Below the pieces are notes generated by a model, which was given only the letters and a program-made list of their open reading frames with translations, made no database searches and was not told the DNA's origin. The position numbers were made by a program, and so were the translations under genes. Source: Candidatus Dechloromonas phosphorivorans (lineage in GTDB: Bacteria; Pseudomonadota; Gammaproteobacteria; Burkholderiales; Rhodocyclaceae). From it: a DNA stretch of 64,000 nt. This document shows, piece by piece, positions 15,662 to 23,016 of this stretch; position 1 is the first letter of the stretch, and every line of letters starts with the position of its first letter. The DNA is taken from the NCBI GenBank assembly GCA_016709495.1, contig JADJMS010000002.1, positions 1 to 64,000 of the forward strand, given 5' to 3'.

Positions 15662-15814
15662 ATGGCTATCAACCGTACCCGCCGCTCATCCCTGGAGCGC
15701 CGCTGCATTTCCAAGTCAACCAAGCGCCTGTTCAAGGGCACCGGCAAGACCTTGTTCAAGGTCATGTACGCCGCTGAATGCCACGCGCGCAACCGTAAGG
15801 CACTCGGCGCCTAA
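15662..15814 (+). CDS. Small basic hypothetical protein (50 residues)
   Basis: A short open frame begins MAINRTRRSSLERRCISKST and ends ECHARNRKALGA. It is rich in Arg and Lys and has two cysteines, but no signal peptide and no membrane helix. The start has AAGGAG about 7 bases upstream, codon usage is like the neighbours', and a strong hairpin follows 17 bases past the stop, so I believe it is a real gene. The basic character suggests nucleic-acid or ribosome binding, but no family is recognised and no function can be given. Confidence 0.65.
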   Translation: MAINRTRRSSLERRCISKSTKRLFKGTGKTLFKVMYAAECHARNRKALGA

Positions 15815-15831
15815 GTTGCGGAAGCATTTTG

Positions 15832-15860
15832 AGCCCCGGTTGCCGCAAGGTAACCGGGGC
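15832..15860 (+). terminator. Hairpin terminator after the 50-residue gene
   Basis: AGCCCCGGTTGCC pairs with GGTAACCGGGGCT (one G-T pair) around GCAA. A weak T-rich tail (TTGTTGCATTTT) follows. It lies between the small gene and rlmI. Confidence 0.6.
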
Positions 15861-15886
15861 TTGTTGCATTTTGGAGCAAGAAAATT

Positions 15887-17080
15887 ATGGCTCAGCTGAT
15901 TCTGATGCCGGGTAAGGAACGTTCGGCGTTCAAACAAAACCATCCGTGGGTTTTTGCCGGTTCAGTCGGGCGCCTTGAGGGCCGGGCGCGCCCAGGGGAT
16001 ACGGTCGAAGTGCTGGCCGACAACCTGCGTCCGTTGGGCCGTGCGGCCTACAGCCCGAAATCGCAGATTCGCGCCCGCTTCTGGACCTTTGACGCCGAAG
16101 AATCTGTAGACGACGCCTTCTTCAAGCGCCGTGTCGCGGCTGCCGTGGCGCGTCGTCAGGCGCTGCCTGAGTTGCGTGGCCAGCAGGGCTTGCGCCTGAT
16201 CCATGCCGAATCCGATGGTCTGCCGGGCGTGATTGCCGATCAGTATGGCGACACGGTGGTTGTGCAACTGACCTCGGCCGGTGCTGACAAATGGCGCAAT
16301 GCCATCGTTGCCGGCTTGATTAAGGCGACTGGCTGCGCCCGGGTTTATGAGCGCTCCGATTCCGATGTGCGGCGCCTTGAGGGTCTGGAGTCGGCCACCG
16401 GCTGGTTGCATGGTGAAGCGCGCGACGAGCCGCTGACCATCGTCGAAAATGGCGTCAGGTTGGCGGTCGATATCGCTGGTGGCCACAAAACCGGCTTCTA
16501 TCTCGACCAGCGCGACAACCGTTTGTTGCTTGGCCAGCTTTCCGCTGGCAAGGATGTGCTCAACTGCTTCTGTTACACCGCCGGCTTCTCGCTGCAGGCG
16601 TTGGCCGGTGGCGCGAACAGCGTCCTGTCGATGGATTCCTCCGGCCCCGCTCTCGAACAGGGCAAGGCCAATCTGGCGCTCAACCCGCAATTGCCAGCCG
16701 AACGGGCGCAGTGGCAAGAGGCGGATGTCTTTCAGGCGCTGCGCGATTTCCGCAAAGCCGGTCGCCTGTTTGATCTGATCGTTCTCGACCCGCCCAAGTT
16801 TGCGCCGTCCGCATCACATGCTGAAAGTGCGGCGCGGGCTTACAAGGACATCAATCTGCTCGGTTTCCGCCTGCTCAAACCGGGTGGAATGCTGATGACC
16901 TACTCTTGCTCCGGTGGGGTTGGGCTGGAATTGTTCCAGAAAATCATCGCCGATGCGGCGCATGATGCCGGCCGCGAGGCGCGCATTGTTCGACGTCTGG
17001 CCGGCGCCGCCGACCACCCTATTGCATTGAACTTCCCGGAAGGTGAATATCTCAAAGGCCTGCTCGTTCAAGTCGACTAA
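15887..17080 (+). CDS. rlmI: 23S rRNA (cytosine-C5) methyltransferase, RlmI type
   Basis: A SAM-dependent rRNA methyltransferase of the RlmI/YccW group (C1962 in E. coli). An N-terminal PUA domain (residues 1-75, with KNHPWVFAGSVGR written as QNHPWVFAGSVGRL) is followed by an EEHEA-like middle (GLRLIHAESDGLPGVIADQY) and the Rossmann methyltransferase fold. That fold shows GHKTGFYLDQRDNR, VLNCFCYTAGFSLQALAGGA, SMDSSGPALEQGKAN, LIVLDPPKFAPS and TYSCSGGVGLELF, the last holding the catalytic-type Cys. At 397 residues it is the usual length. Confidence 0.9.
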   Translation: MAQLILMPGKERSAFKQNHPWVFAGSVGRLEGRARPGDTVEVLADNLRPLGRAAYSPKSQIRARFWTFDAEESVDDAFFKRRVAAAVARRQALPELRGQQGLRLIHAESDGLPGVIADQYGDTVVVQLTSAGADKWRNAIVAGLIKATGCARVYERSDSDVRRLEGLESATGWLHGEARDEPLTIVENGVRLAVDIAGGHKTGFYLDQRDNRLLLGQLSAGKDVLNCFCYTAGFSLQALAGGANSVLSMDSSGPALEQGKANLALNPQLPAERAQWQEADVFQALRDFRKAGRLFDLIVLDPPKFAPSASHAESAARAYKDINLLGFRLLKPGGMLMTYSCSGGVGLELFQKIIADAAHDAGREARIVRRLAGAADHPIALNFPEGEYLKGLLVQVD

Positions 17081-17089
17081 ACTATCACT

Positions 17090-17371
17090 GTGAATTCCTT
17101 GCGCCATCTCCTTCTCGTTGCCGTTCTCCTCTTCGCCCAACTGGCGGCGGGGGCGCATGCCGTCGGGCATGCGGCGGATAACGAGAGTGGATTGCCAACG
17201 CATACCTGCGAATTTTGTCTGGCGGCACATGATCTGGGATCGGCGCTGCCTTCTGTGGTTGCGCTGCCAGCCGTTGCTGCGCCACAGCTCATACCCGAAT
17301 CGCTGAACTCCTTTGGGCGTAAGGCTTTTCCCGCCCCCACCGCCACTCAGCGCGCCCCACCACTAGCCTGA
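17090..17371 (+). CDS. Small exported protein with a HTCEFCLAAHDLG motif
   Basis: A 93-residue secreted or membrane-anchored peptide at the head of the metal-uptake cluster. It has an N-terminal signal sequence (LRHLLLVAVLLFAQLAAGAHA), a histidine pair in AVGHAADN, and the central motif THTCEFCLAAHDLG with two cysteines two residues apart and flanking histidines. A Pro/Ala-rich tail follows. The His/Cys pattern fits a periplasmic metal-binding peptide of the DUF2946 kind, but I cannot confirm the family. The start is GTG at 17090, 10 bases after rlmI, with no strong ribosome site. A 37-base gap and a palindrome separate it from the next open frame. Confidence 0.6.
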   Translation: MNSLRHLLLVAVLLFAQLAAGAHAVGHAADNESGLPTHTCEFCLAAHDLGSALPSVVALPAVAAPQLIPESLNSFGRKAFPAPTATQRAPPLA

Positions 17372-17394
17372 AAAAATCGCTTCGTTTTAGCAGT

Positions 17395-17422
17395 CGACCG
17401 TAACAGATTGAATCTGCGGTCG
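17395..17422 (+). promoter_or_regulatory. Palindrome in the leader of the outer-membrane protein gene
   Basis: CGACCG (17395-17400) pairs with CGGTCG (17417-17422), and inside it CAGATT (17404-17409) pairs with AATCTG (17411-17416) around one base, with a TAA bulge on the left arm. Its position 28 bases before the start codon suggests an operator or an RNA hairpin that affects expression of the metal-uptake genes. It does not match a Zur or Fur box I would recognise. Confidence 0.45.
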
Positions 17423-17449
17423 GCTTCATCGCGTTTTCAGGAGAGTTCC

Positions 17450-18865
17450 ATGTCCCACAAGCCATTTGCCCTGGCTGCCCTGCTCGCTGCCTCGTGCACC
17501 GTGCAGGCAGCTTCGGATGCCGATCTGGCGGCTATTCGTAGCCAGATCAACGAAATCAAGCAGTCCTACGAACAGCGCATCGCCGCGCTCGAACAAAAAC
17601 TGGCGCAAGCCGAAAGCAAGGCCAGCAAGGCCGAAACCACAGCGACCAAGGCTGAAACAACAGCCAGCAAAGCCGAAATGGTCGCCAATGAAGCGCGCCT
17701 GAATGTCCGCCAGCCGCAAACCTCCGCTTCTGCCTTCAATCCGGAAATCTCCCTGATTCTGTCCGGGAGCTATACCAACCTCAAGCAAAACCCCAGCGAG
17801 CGCCGTTTGCAGGGATTCATCCCATCCAATGGCGAGTTGATGCCGGAAAATCGCAGCTTCAACCTCGGCGAATCCGAGTTGGTGATCGCCGCCAATATTG
17901 ACCCGATGTTCCGTGGCACCTTGCGTCTGGCCCTGGCGCCGGACAACACACTGGGTGTAGAGGAAGCCAGCGTGCAAACGCTCGGTCTGGGCAACGGTTT
18001 CAACCTGAGGGCCGGGCGCTTCCTGTCCGGCGTTGGCTACCTGAATGAAATGCATCCCCATGAATGGGACTTCTCAAACGCTCCGTTGCCTTACCAGGCC
18101 TTCTTTGGCAATGCCTTGGGGATGGATGGCGTGCAGGCGCGCTGGCTGGCTCCGACACCGATCTTCCTTGAATTTGGTGCAGAAACTGCGCGTGCCATGA
18201 GCTTCCCGTCGACGGACGAAACCAAGAGCAAAAATGGCCTGATGTCGGCCTCGGCTTTTGTCCATTTGGGCGGCGACCTGGGCATATCAAATAGTTGGCG
18301 TGGTGGCATTTCCTACTTCGCCTCGCAGCCGAAGGATCGTGAGTATCAAGATCCGCTGAACGGATTGAATAACAGCTTCAGCGGCTCCAGCCGTACCTGG
18401 ATTGCCGATTTGTTGTGGAAATGGGCGCCAAACGGCAATGCAAAACAAACTAATTTGAAGTTGCAGGGCGAATACTTCCGCCGCACCGAATCAGGCGATC
18501 TGGTTTATGACACGACTACCAGCGCGCAGCAGGGTAGTTTCCGCAATACCCAGTCCGGCTATTACGCACAAGCTGTCTATCAGTTCATGCCCAACTGGCG
18601 TGTTGGCTATCGTCATGACCGCCTGAGTTCGGGTTCAGCCAATATCGAATTGATCAACAACGGCACACTGACGGCGGCTGATCTGCCCTTGCTGGCGAAT
18701 TTTTCACCAAGCCGTAATACGGTCATGGTGGACTGGAGCCCGAGCGAATTTTCGCGGGTACGCCTGCAGTACGCGCAGGACAAGACGCGGCCCGAGGCAA
18801 CGGACAATCAAATTTGGCTGCAATACGTCATGAGCCTCGGCGCTCACGGCGCGCATAAATTCTAA
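17450..18865 (+). CDS. Outer-membrane beta-barrel protein with N-terminal coiled coil, metal-uptake cluster
   Basis: A predicted outer-membrane protein of about 471 residues. It has a signal peptide (MSHKPFALAALLAASCTVQA), a coiled-coil stalk (SQINEIKQSYEQRIAALEQK and the repeats KAETTATKAETTASKAE) and then a long stretch of alternating strands with many aromatic residues. It ends with a C-terminal Phe, the usual barrel assembly signal (GAHGAHKF). The ATG at 17450 has AGGAGAG upstream; a longer frame from 17408 lacks a signal. The metal-binding protein gene starts 10 bases after its stop. I infer a porin that brings metal or a metal complex into the periplasm; no substrate is shown. Confidence 0.7.
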   Translation: MSHKPFALAALLAASCTVQAASDADLAAIRSQINEIKQSYEQRIAALEQKLAQAESKASKAETTATKAETTASKAEMVANEARLNVRQPQTSASAFNPEISLILSGSYTNLKQNPSERRLQGFIPSNGELMPENRSFNLGESELVIAANIDPMFRGTLRLALAPDNTLGVEEASVQTLGLGNGFNLRAGRFLSGVGYLNEMHPHEWDFSNAPLPYQAFFGNALGMDGVQARWLAPTPIFLEFGAETARAMSFPSTDETKSKNGLMSASAFVHLGGDLGISNSWRGGISYFASQPKDREYQDPLNGLNNSFSGSSRTWIADLLWKWAPNGNAKQTNLKLQGEYFRRTESGDLVYDTTTSAQQGSFRNTQSGYYAQAVYQFMPNWRVGYRHDRLSSGSANIELINNGTLTAADLPLLANFSPSRNTVMVDWSPSEFSRVRLQYAQDKTRPEATDNQIWLQYVMSLGAHGAHKF

Positions 18866-18875
18866 GGTGGCTGCG

Positions 18876-19781
18876 ATGAATAAAATTACCCAATATTTAG
18901 GCATTTCCTTACTGAGTCTGCTTTCACTGCCGGCCTTTGCCTCACTCAACATCTTCGCCACGGTGCCGGAATGGGGGGCGCTGGCCAAGGAAATCGGCGG
19001 CGACAAAGTCAACATTTACACCGCAACCACGGCCCTGCAAGACCCGCATCGGATCGAGGCCAAGCCATCGCTCCTGGCTCAGGCGCGACGTGCCCAACTG
19101 ATTGTTGCAACAGGTGCCGAGCTGGAAATCGGCTGGTTGCCTCTGGTCATTCGTGATTCCGGAAATTCGGCCATTCAAAGCGGTCAACCGGGATATTTTG
19201 AAGCAGCCAGCCAGGTCGCCATGCGCGAAGTGCCGCAGGTGCTGGATCGCGCCAATGGCGATGTTCATGCCGGCGGCAACCCGCACATCCATCTCGACCC
19301 GCGCAACATTCTGAAGATCGGCGCAGCACTGACCACACGCATGGGCGAAATTGATGCAAGCAACGCTGAAATCTACCGCGCCAATTTCAAAGCCTTTGCC
19401 AGCAAGTGGCAAGCTGCGACAGTGCGCTGGGAAACGGAGGCAATTCCCTTGCGCGGTGTACCTGTGCTGGTCCATCACAGCTCCTTCGTTTATCTCTCGG
19501 CATGGTTGGGTCTGAAGGATCAGGGCGCGCTCGAACCCAAACCGGGTGTTGAGCCAAGCAGCGGTCATTTGTCAGCCTTGCTAGAGCGCCAAAAGACGAC
19601 GCCGGCCCGCATGGTATTGCGTGCGGCCTATCAAAGCGAAGGCCCCAGCCAGTGGATTGCTGGAAAAGCAGGTATTCCCGCCGTGCTATTACCATTTACC
19701 GTTGGTGGCACGCAGGAAGCCGGCAATCTGTTTGGGCTGTTTGATGACACAATTCAGCGTTTATTGAAGGCCACTCGTTGA
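18876..19781 (+). CDS. Metal ABC transporter substrate-binding protein (ZnuA/TroA family)
   Basis: A periplasmic binding protein for zinc or manganese import. After the signal peptide (LGISLLSLLSLPAFA) come LNIFATVPEWGALAKEIGGD, ALQDPHRIEAKPS with the first metal His, GNPHIHLDPRNILKIGAAL with the second, and VLVHHSSFVYLSAWLGL with the third. The acidic/His-rich loop of high-affinity ZnuA is absent. At 301 residues it is typical. The ATG at 18876 is preceded by AAGGTGG. The stop overlaps the start of the ATPase gene. The cluster content suggests zinc but does not prove it. Confidence 0.85.
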   Translation: MNKITQYLGISLLSLLSLPAFASLNIFATVPEWGALAKEIGGDKVNIYTATTALQDPHRIEAKPSLLAQARRAQLIVATGAELEIGWLPLVIRDSGNSAIQSGQPGYFEAASQVAMREVPQVLDRANGDVHAGGNPHIHLDPRNILKIGAALTTRMGEIDASNAEIYRANFKAFASKWQAATVRWETEAIPLRGVPVLVHHSSFVYLSAWLGLKDQGALEPKPGVEPSSGHLSALLERQKTTPARMVLRAAYQSEGPSQWIAGKAGIPAVLLPFTVGGTQEAGNLFGLFDDTIQRLLKATR

Positions 19782-20362
19782 GCAAATTTATGATCCGTAC
19801 CGAGCAACTGGTAGCTGGTTGGCAACAGCCGGCTACCGCACCGCTTAATCTGAGTTTGAGTACGGGTCAAATACTTGGTTTGACCGGCCCCAACGGGGTC
19901 GGCAAATCGACGATTCTGGGTGCGTTAACCGGTCGCGCCAAATGTTTCTCCGGGGAAATTCATCTGCGCCCCAACTTGCGTCTGGCCCTGCAAACACAGG
20001 ATGTGCCGCCAGTGGACGGACTCCCACTGAGCGGCAAGGAATTACTCGCGCTCACTCAAGCCAGTCCGGAAGGTTTGCCCCCCTGGCTGCTTGAACGCCT
20101 TGATCAGCGCCTGGATAAACTCTCCGGCGGGCAACGTCACTATCTTTCGCTATGGGCGATCCTGCAGGCACCAGCCGACGTTGTGCTGCTCGATGAGCCA
20201 ACCAATAATCTCGACACAGCTGGCACCGAGCACTTGGCCACAGCCCTGCGCCAGCGGGTTGTCCATGGCGCTGCCATCATTTTGGTCAGCCACGACGACG
20301 CTTTTGTCAGCGCCGTCTGCGATCAAGTGCTTGTCCTCAAGGGGGTCTCGCATGTGGGATGA
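19778..20362 (+). CDS. Metal ABC transporter ATP-binding protein (ZnuC-like, short)
   Basis: The ATPase of the metal importer. It has Walker A LTGPNGVGKSTILGAL, Q-loop region ALQTQDVPPVDG, signature KLSGGQRHYLSLW, Walker B ADVVLLDEPTNNLDTAG and the switch His in ILVSHDDAFVSAVCD. At 194 residues it is about 50 shorter than most ZnuC proteins, with a compressed helical subdomain. All catalytic motifs are present, so it should be active. The start is TTG at 19778, with AAGG about 7 bases before it and overlap with the previous stop; an ATG at 19790 is the alternative. It overlaps the permease by 11 bases. Confidence 0.85.
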   Translation: MSKFMIRTEQLVAGWQQPATAPLNLSLSTGQILGLTGPNGVGKSTILGALTGRAKCFSGEIHLRPNLRLALQTQDVPPVDGLPLSGKELLALTQASPEGLPPWLLERLDQRLDKLSGGQRHYLSLWAILQAPADVVLLDEPTNNLDTAGTEHLATALRQRVVHGAAIILVSHDDAFVSAVCDQVLVLKGVSHVG

Positions 20363-21116
20363 CATCTTCCTCATCCCTTTCCTGACCGGCCTCTGCCTGG
20401 CGTTGGCTTTGCCTATCCTCGGCTGTTTCCTGCGCCTGCGCGACGAATGGCTGGCCGCCCTCGCCTACGCCCATGTGGCGGCGGCCGGTGCGCTGCTAGC
20501 TCTGGTCGGCGGCATAGCCCCGGCCATCGGCGGCATGGGTGCGGCTGCGCTCGCTGGCGCCGGCAAACGGTTTTTTTCGAAACGACTGGCCGGGGGTGCT
20601 GCCTTCGCCTTGTTGCTGCTTGGCGGCTGGGCACTAGCAGTATTGCTTGCCGCCAATCAGCCCCTGGCGGAGCGTCTGGGGCACGCCTTGTTCGATGGAC
20701 AGCTTTATTTCTCCGGCAGCGACAATCTTTACCTTGTTTTACCTTGGTGCTTATTTTCCATTCCGGCACTTGCCTGGCTATCGCGCCAGCTTTTGTTGGC
20801 CCGCATTTACCCTGACTATTTTCATGCTCAACATTTACCGGTTTGGCCGGTGGTTAGCGGTTTCGATTTGCTGGCAGCCCTCACGCTGGCGCTGGCAACC
20901 ATGACATTGGGCGTCATGGGCGGCTTTGCGCTGGTTTTCGTGCCGCCCTGGATTGTTTTCCGGCGCGCACGAAGTTGGCGTTCCAGTTTGTTTTTGTCGG
21001 CGCTGATCGGTGCGCTCGGTTATGGTGCAGCTTTCGCGATTGCGCTGGGACTCGACCAGCCATTTGGGCCTGTTCTGGCTTTACTGTTGATTGCAGTGGG
21101 TTTGCTTATTGCGTGA
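20352..21116 (+). CDS. Metal ABC transporter permease (ZnuB-like)
   Basis: The membrane component of the metal importer, 254 residues with about eight hydrophobic segments. It has IFLIPFLTGLCLALALPILG at the start, the ABC-3 family segment WLAALAYAHVAAAGALLALV, GAAALAGAGKRFF, LALATMTLGVMGGFALVFVP and the terminal PVLALLLIAVGLLIA. The ATG at 20352 lies inside the end of the ATPase gene, and the translated frame upstream of it is only the antiphase of that gene. It completes a binding protein-ATPase-permease set. Confidence 0.85.
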   Translation: MWDDIFLIPFLTGLCLALALPILGCFLRLRDEWLAALAYAHVAAAGALLALVGGIAPAIGGMGAAALAGAGKRFFSKRLAGGAAFALLLLGGWALAVLLAANQPLAERLGHALFDGQLYFSGSDNLYLVLPWCLFSIPALAWLSRQLLLARIYPDYFHAQHLPVWPVVSGFDLLAALTLALATMTLGVMGGFALVFVPPWIVFRRARSWRSSLFLSALIGALGYGAAFAIALGLDQPFGPVLALLLIAVGLLIA

Positions 21117-21161
21117 CCCCGAACGACATGCTAAAACGTTAGCTCTGCTTTTTGAGTACCC

Positions 21162-22462
21162 ATGGTGTTTTCGTTTTTCAAAAAACAGCCCGAAAAAATG
21201 CCGGAGCGCGCAACAGCGAAGCCCAAGCCGCCGGCTGCGCCGAAGGAAGCGGTGCCCAGCCCGGCTGCTGCTTCCAAGCCGAAAATCCCGGCTGAGCCAG
21301 CGCCGAAAATTGTCGAGCATTTGCCCGATCTCGAATTTACTCGCTCCATTCCTGGCGGTTTGGCGGCCAGCTCAAATTCGCCGGCAGCACCACCAGCACT
21401 GGATGATGAGGGTTTTGAACTCGACTTCACAGTTTCATCATTTGATCGTAATTACTCCGAATCCAGCGTCATGGGTATCAATGTCGATCACGACGTTGAC
21501 TCCATGCAGGCGGATATCGAGCAGGTTGCCGTTCTTTACAGCAACGGCCACGACAGCGCCGCACGCTCCCTGCTTGAAGCTTTCGTCAAACTTTATCGCA
21601 ACGTAGATGGCCTGCGCATCTGGCAAATGCTGTTTGACCTGCTGCAATTGACCGGTGATCGCGCCGCCTTTGACAAGCTCGGTATGGATTTTGCCGAAAC
21701 CTGTGAAACCTCCGCCCCCACCTGGCGCAATCTGGCCCCCGTTGCCGGCCCGGCCAGCCTTGGCGTACGCAGTTTTGCCCTGCAAGGCGTGTTGACCGCC
21801 GACACGATTCAGGCGCTGGCCCCACTCAGTCTGTCACTAGCCGACAAGCGCCCGGTGCGTATTGATTGCAGCAAGCTGGTGGGTTGCGACGATGAGGTTG
21901 CCGGCCAGTTCGCCACGCAATTGCTCGATGCACGGCGCAAAGAGGTTGCGGTCATTCTTGAACAAATCGAGAATTTCATACCTCGCCTGCGCAGCCGACT
22001 GACAGTCGGCGAAAAGAAACACGCCCGGGTTTGGCTCTTGGCGCTTGAACTACTGCAGCGTTACGGTACACAAGAGCAATTTGAGGAATGCGCGATTGAT
22101 TTTGCTGTCACTTTTGAGCGTTCGCCGCCTTCGTGGGAAGATGTCAAGGAGCCGGTTCTACCCAATGCGGATGCCAACGCAAGTCGTGATCCGCGCGACG
22201 CACATTATTTGACCGGCGATATCAAGAATGCACGTTTTGACGAGCTACCAGCGATATTGGAATTAATGGATCAGCCGGTACTCGATTTCTCTGGCGTACG
22301 CCGGCTGGATTTTTCTCGGCGGGCCAACTGGCCAACCGTATTGGCCCACTCAAGGATGCCGGCCGCGATATTGTTATTCGCAGCCCCAACCATCTGGTCG
22401 CCGAATTAATGGGCGTTGTCGGCCTCAACAAGGTCTCACGCATCATCGTCCCCAAGACTTAA
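21162..22462 (+). CDS. Tandem STAS-type protein, one frameshift near 22310
   Basis: A cytoplasmic protein of about 433 residues after correction. A Pro/Ala/Lys-rich N-terminus (residues 1-70) is followed by two copies of the same unit. The unit is a helical pair (RAAFDKLGMDFAETCETSAP, then QEQFEECAIDFAVTFERSPP) followed by a STAS-like alpha/beta domain (VRIDCSKLVGCDDEVAGQF, then PVLDFSGVRRLDFFSAGQLA). STAS domains bind partners or nucleotides in anti-sigma-antagonist and MlaB-like proteins. The last ~50 residues lie in another frame; one T missing from a T run (22310-22314) explains it, giving NHLVAELMGVVGLNKVSRII and a stop at 22462. It is followed by hslV after 17 bases. No specific role is known. 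Confidence 0.7.
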
Positions 22463-22479
22463 AGTACTAGGAAGAAATT

Positions 22480-23016
22480 ATGGAGCAATATCACGGCACG
22501 ACAATTTTGTCGGTGCGGCGCGGGAATTCTGTCGCCATGGCTGGTGACGGTCAGGTAACGCTAGGCAACATCGTCATCAAGGCAACCGCCAAAAAAGTTC
22601 GCCGGCTATACCAGGGCCGCATTCTGGCCGGGTTTGCCGGCGGTACGGCCGATGCCTTCACGCTTTTCGAGCGCTTTGAGGCCAAGCTGGAGAAGCATCA
22701 GGGCAATTTGCTGCGTTCAGCCGTTGAGCTAGCCAAGGATTGGCGCTCCGACCGAGCCTTGCGCCGGCTCGAAGCCATGCTATCGGTGGCCGACAAAGAA
22801 GTTTCGTTGATCATCACCGGCAACGGTGATGTGCTTGAGCCGGAACACGGCATTGTCGCCATCGGCTCTGGCGGCTCCTACGCCCAGAGTGCAGCGCGTG
22901 CCTTGCTCGAAAATACGGATTTGGCGCCGCGTGAAATTGTCACCAAGTCCTTGGAGATTGCTGGCGACATCTGCATTTACACCAATCGCAATTTCACCCT
23001 CGAGGTTCTGGAATGA
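22480..23016 (+). CDS. hslV: ATP-dependent protease, peptidase subunit HslV (ClpQ)
   Basis: The proteasome-like peptidase of the HslUV complex, which degrades unfolded and regulatory proteins in the cytoplasm. It begins MEQYHGTTILSVRRG; the short leader is removed to expose the catalytic Thr of the TT pair. AMAGDGQVTLGN, GRILAGFAGGTADAFTLFER and GSGGSYAQSAARALL are conserved family segments. At 178 residues it is full length. The ATG has AGGAAG upstream, and its TGA overlaps the hslU ATG. Confidence 0.96.
   Translation: MEQYHGTTILSVRRGNSVAMAGDGQVTLGNIVIKATAKKVRRLYQGRILAGFAGGTADAFTLFERFEAKLEKHQGNLLRSAVELAKDWRSDRALRRLEAMLSVADKEVSLIITGNGDVLEPEHGIVAIGSGGSYAQSAARALLENTDLAPREIVTKSLEIAGDICIYTNRNFTLEVLE

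Noticed and set aside
17060..17100. Zur box in front of the metal-uptake cluster
   Set aside because: No convincing palindrome of the known type upstream of 17090; the only palindrome is at 17395-17422 and differs from it.
20091..20351. N-terminal extension of the metal permease
   Set aside because: The open frame upstream of 20352 is the out-of-phase reading of the ATPase gene and lacks membrane character.
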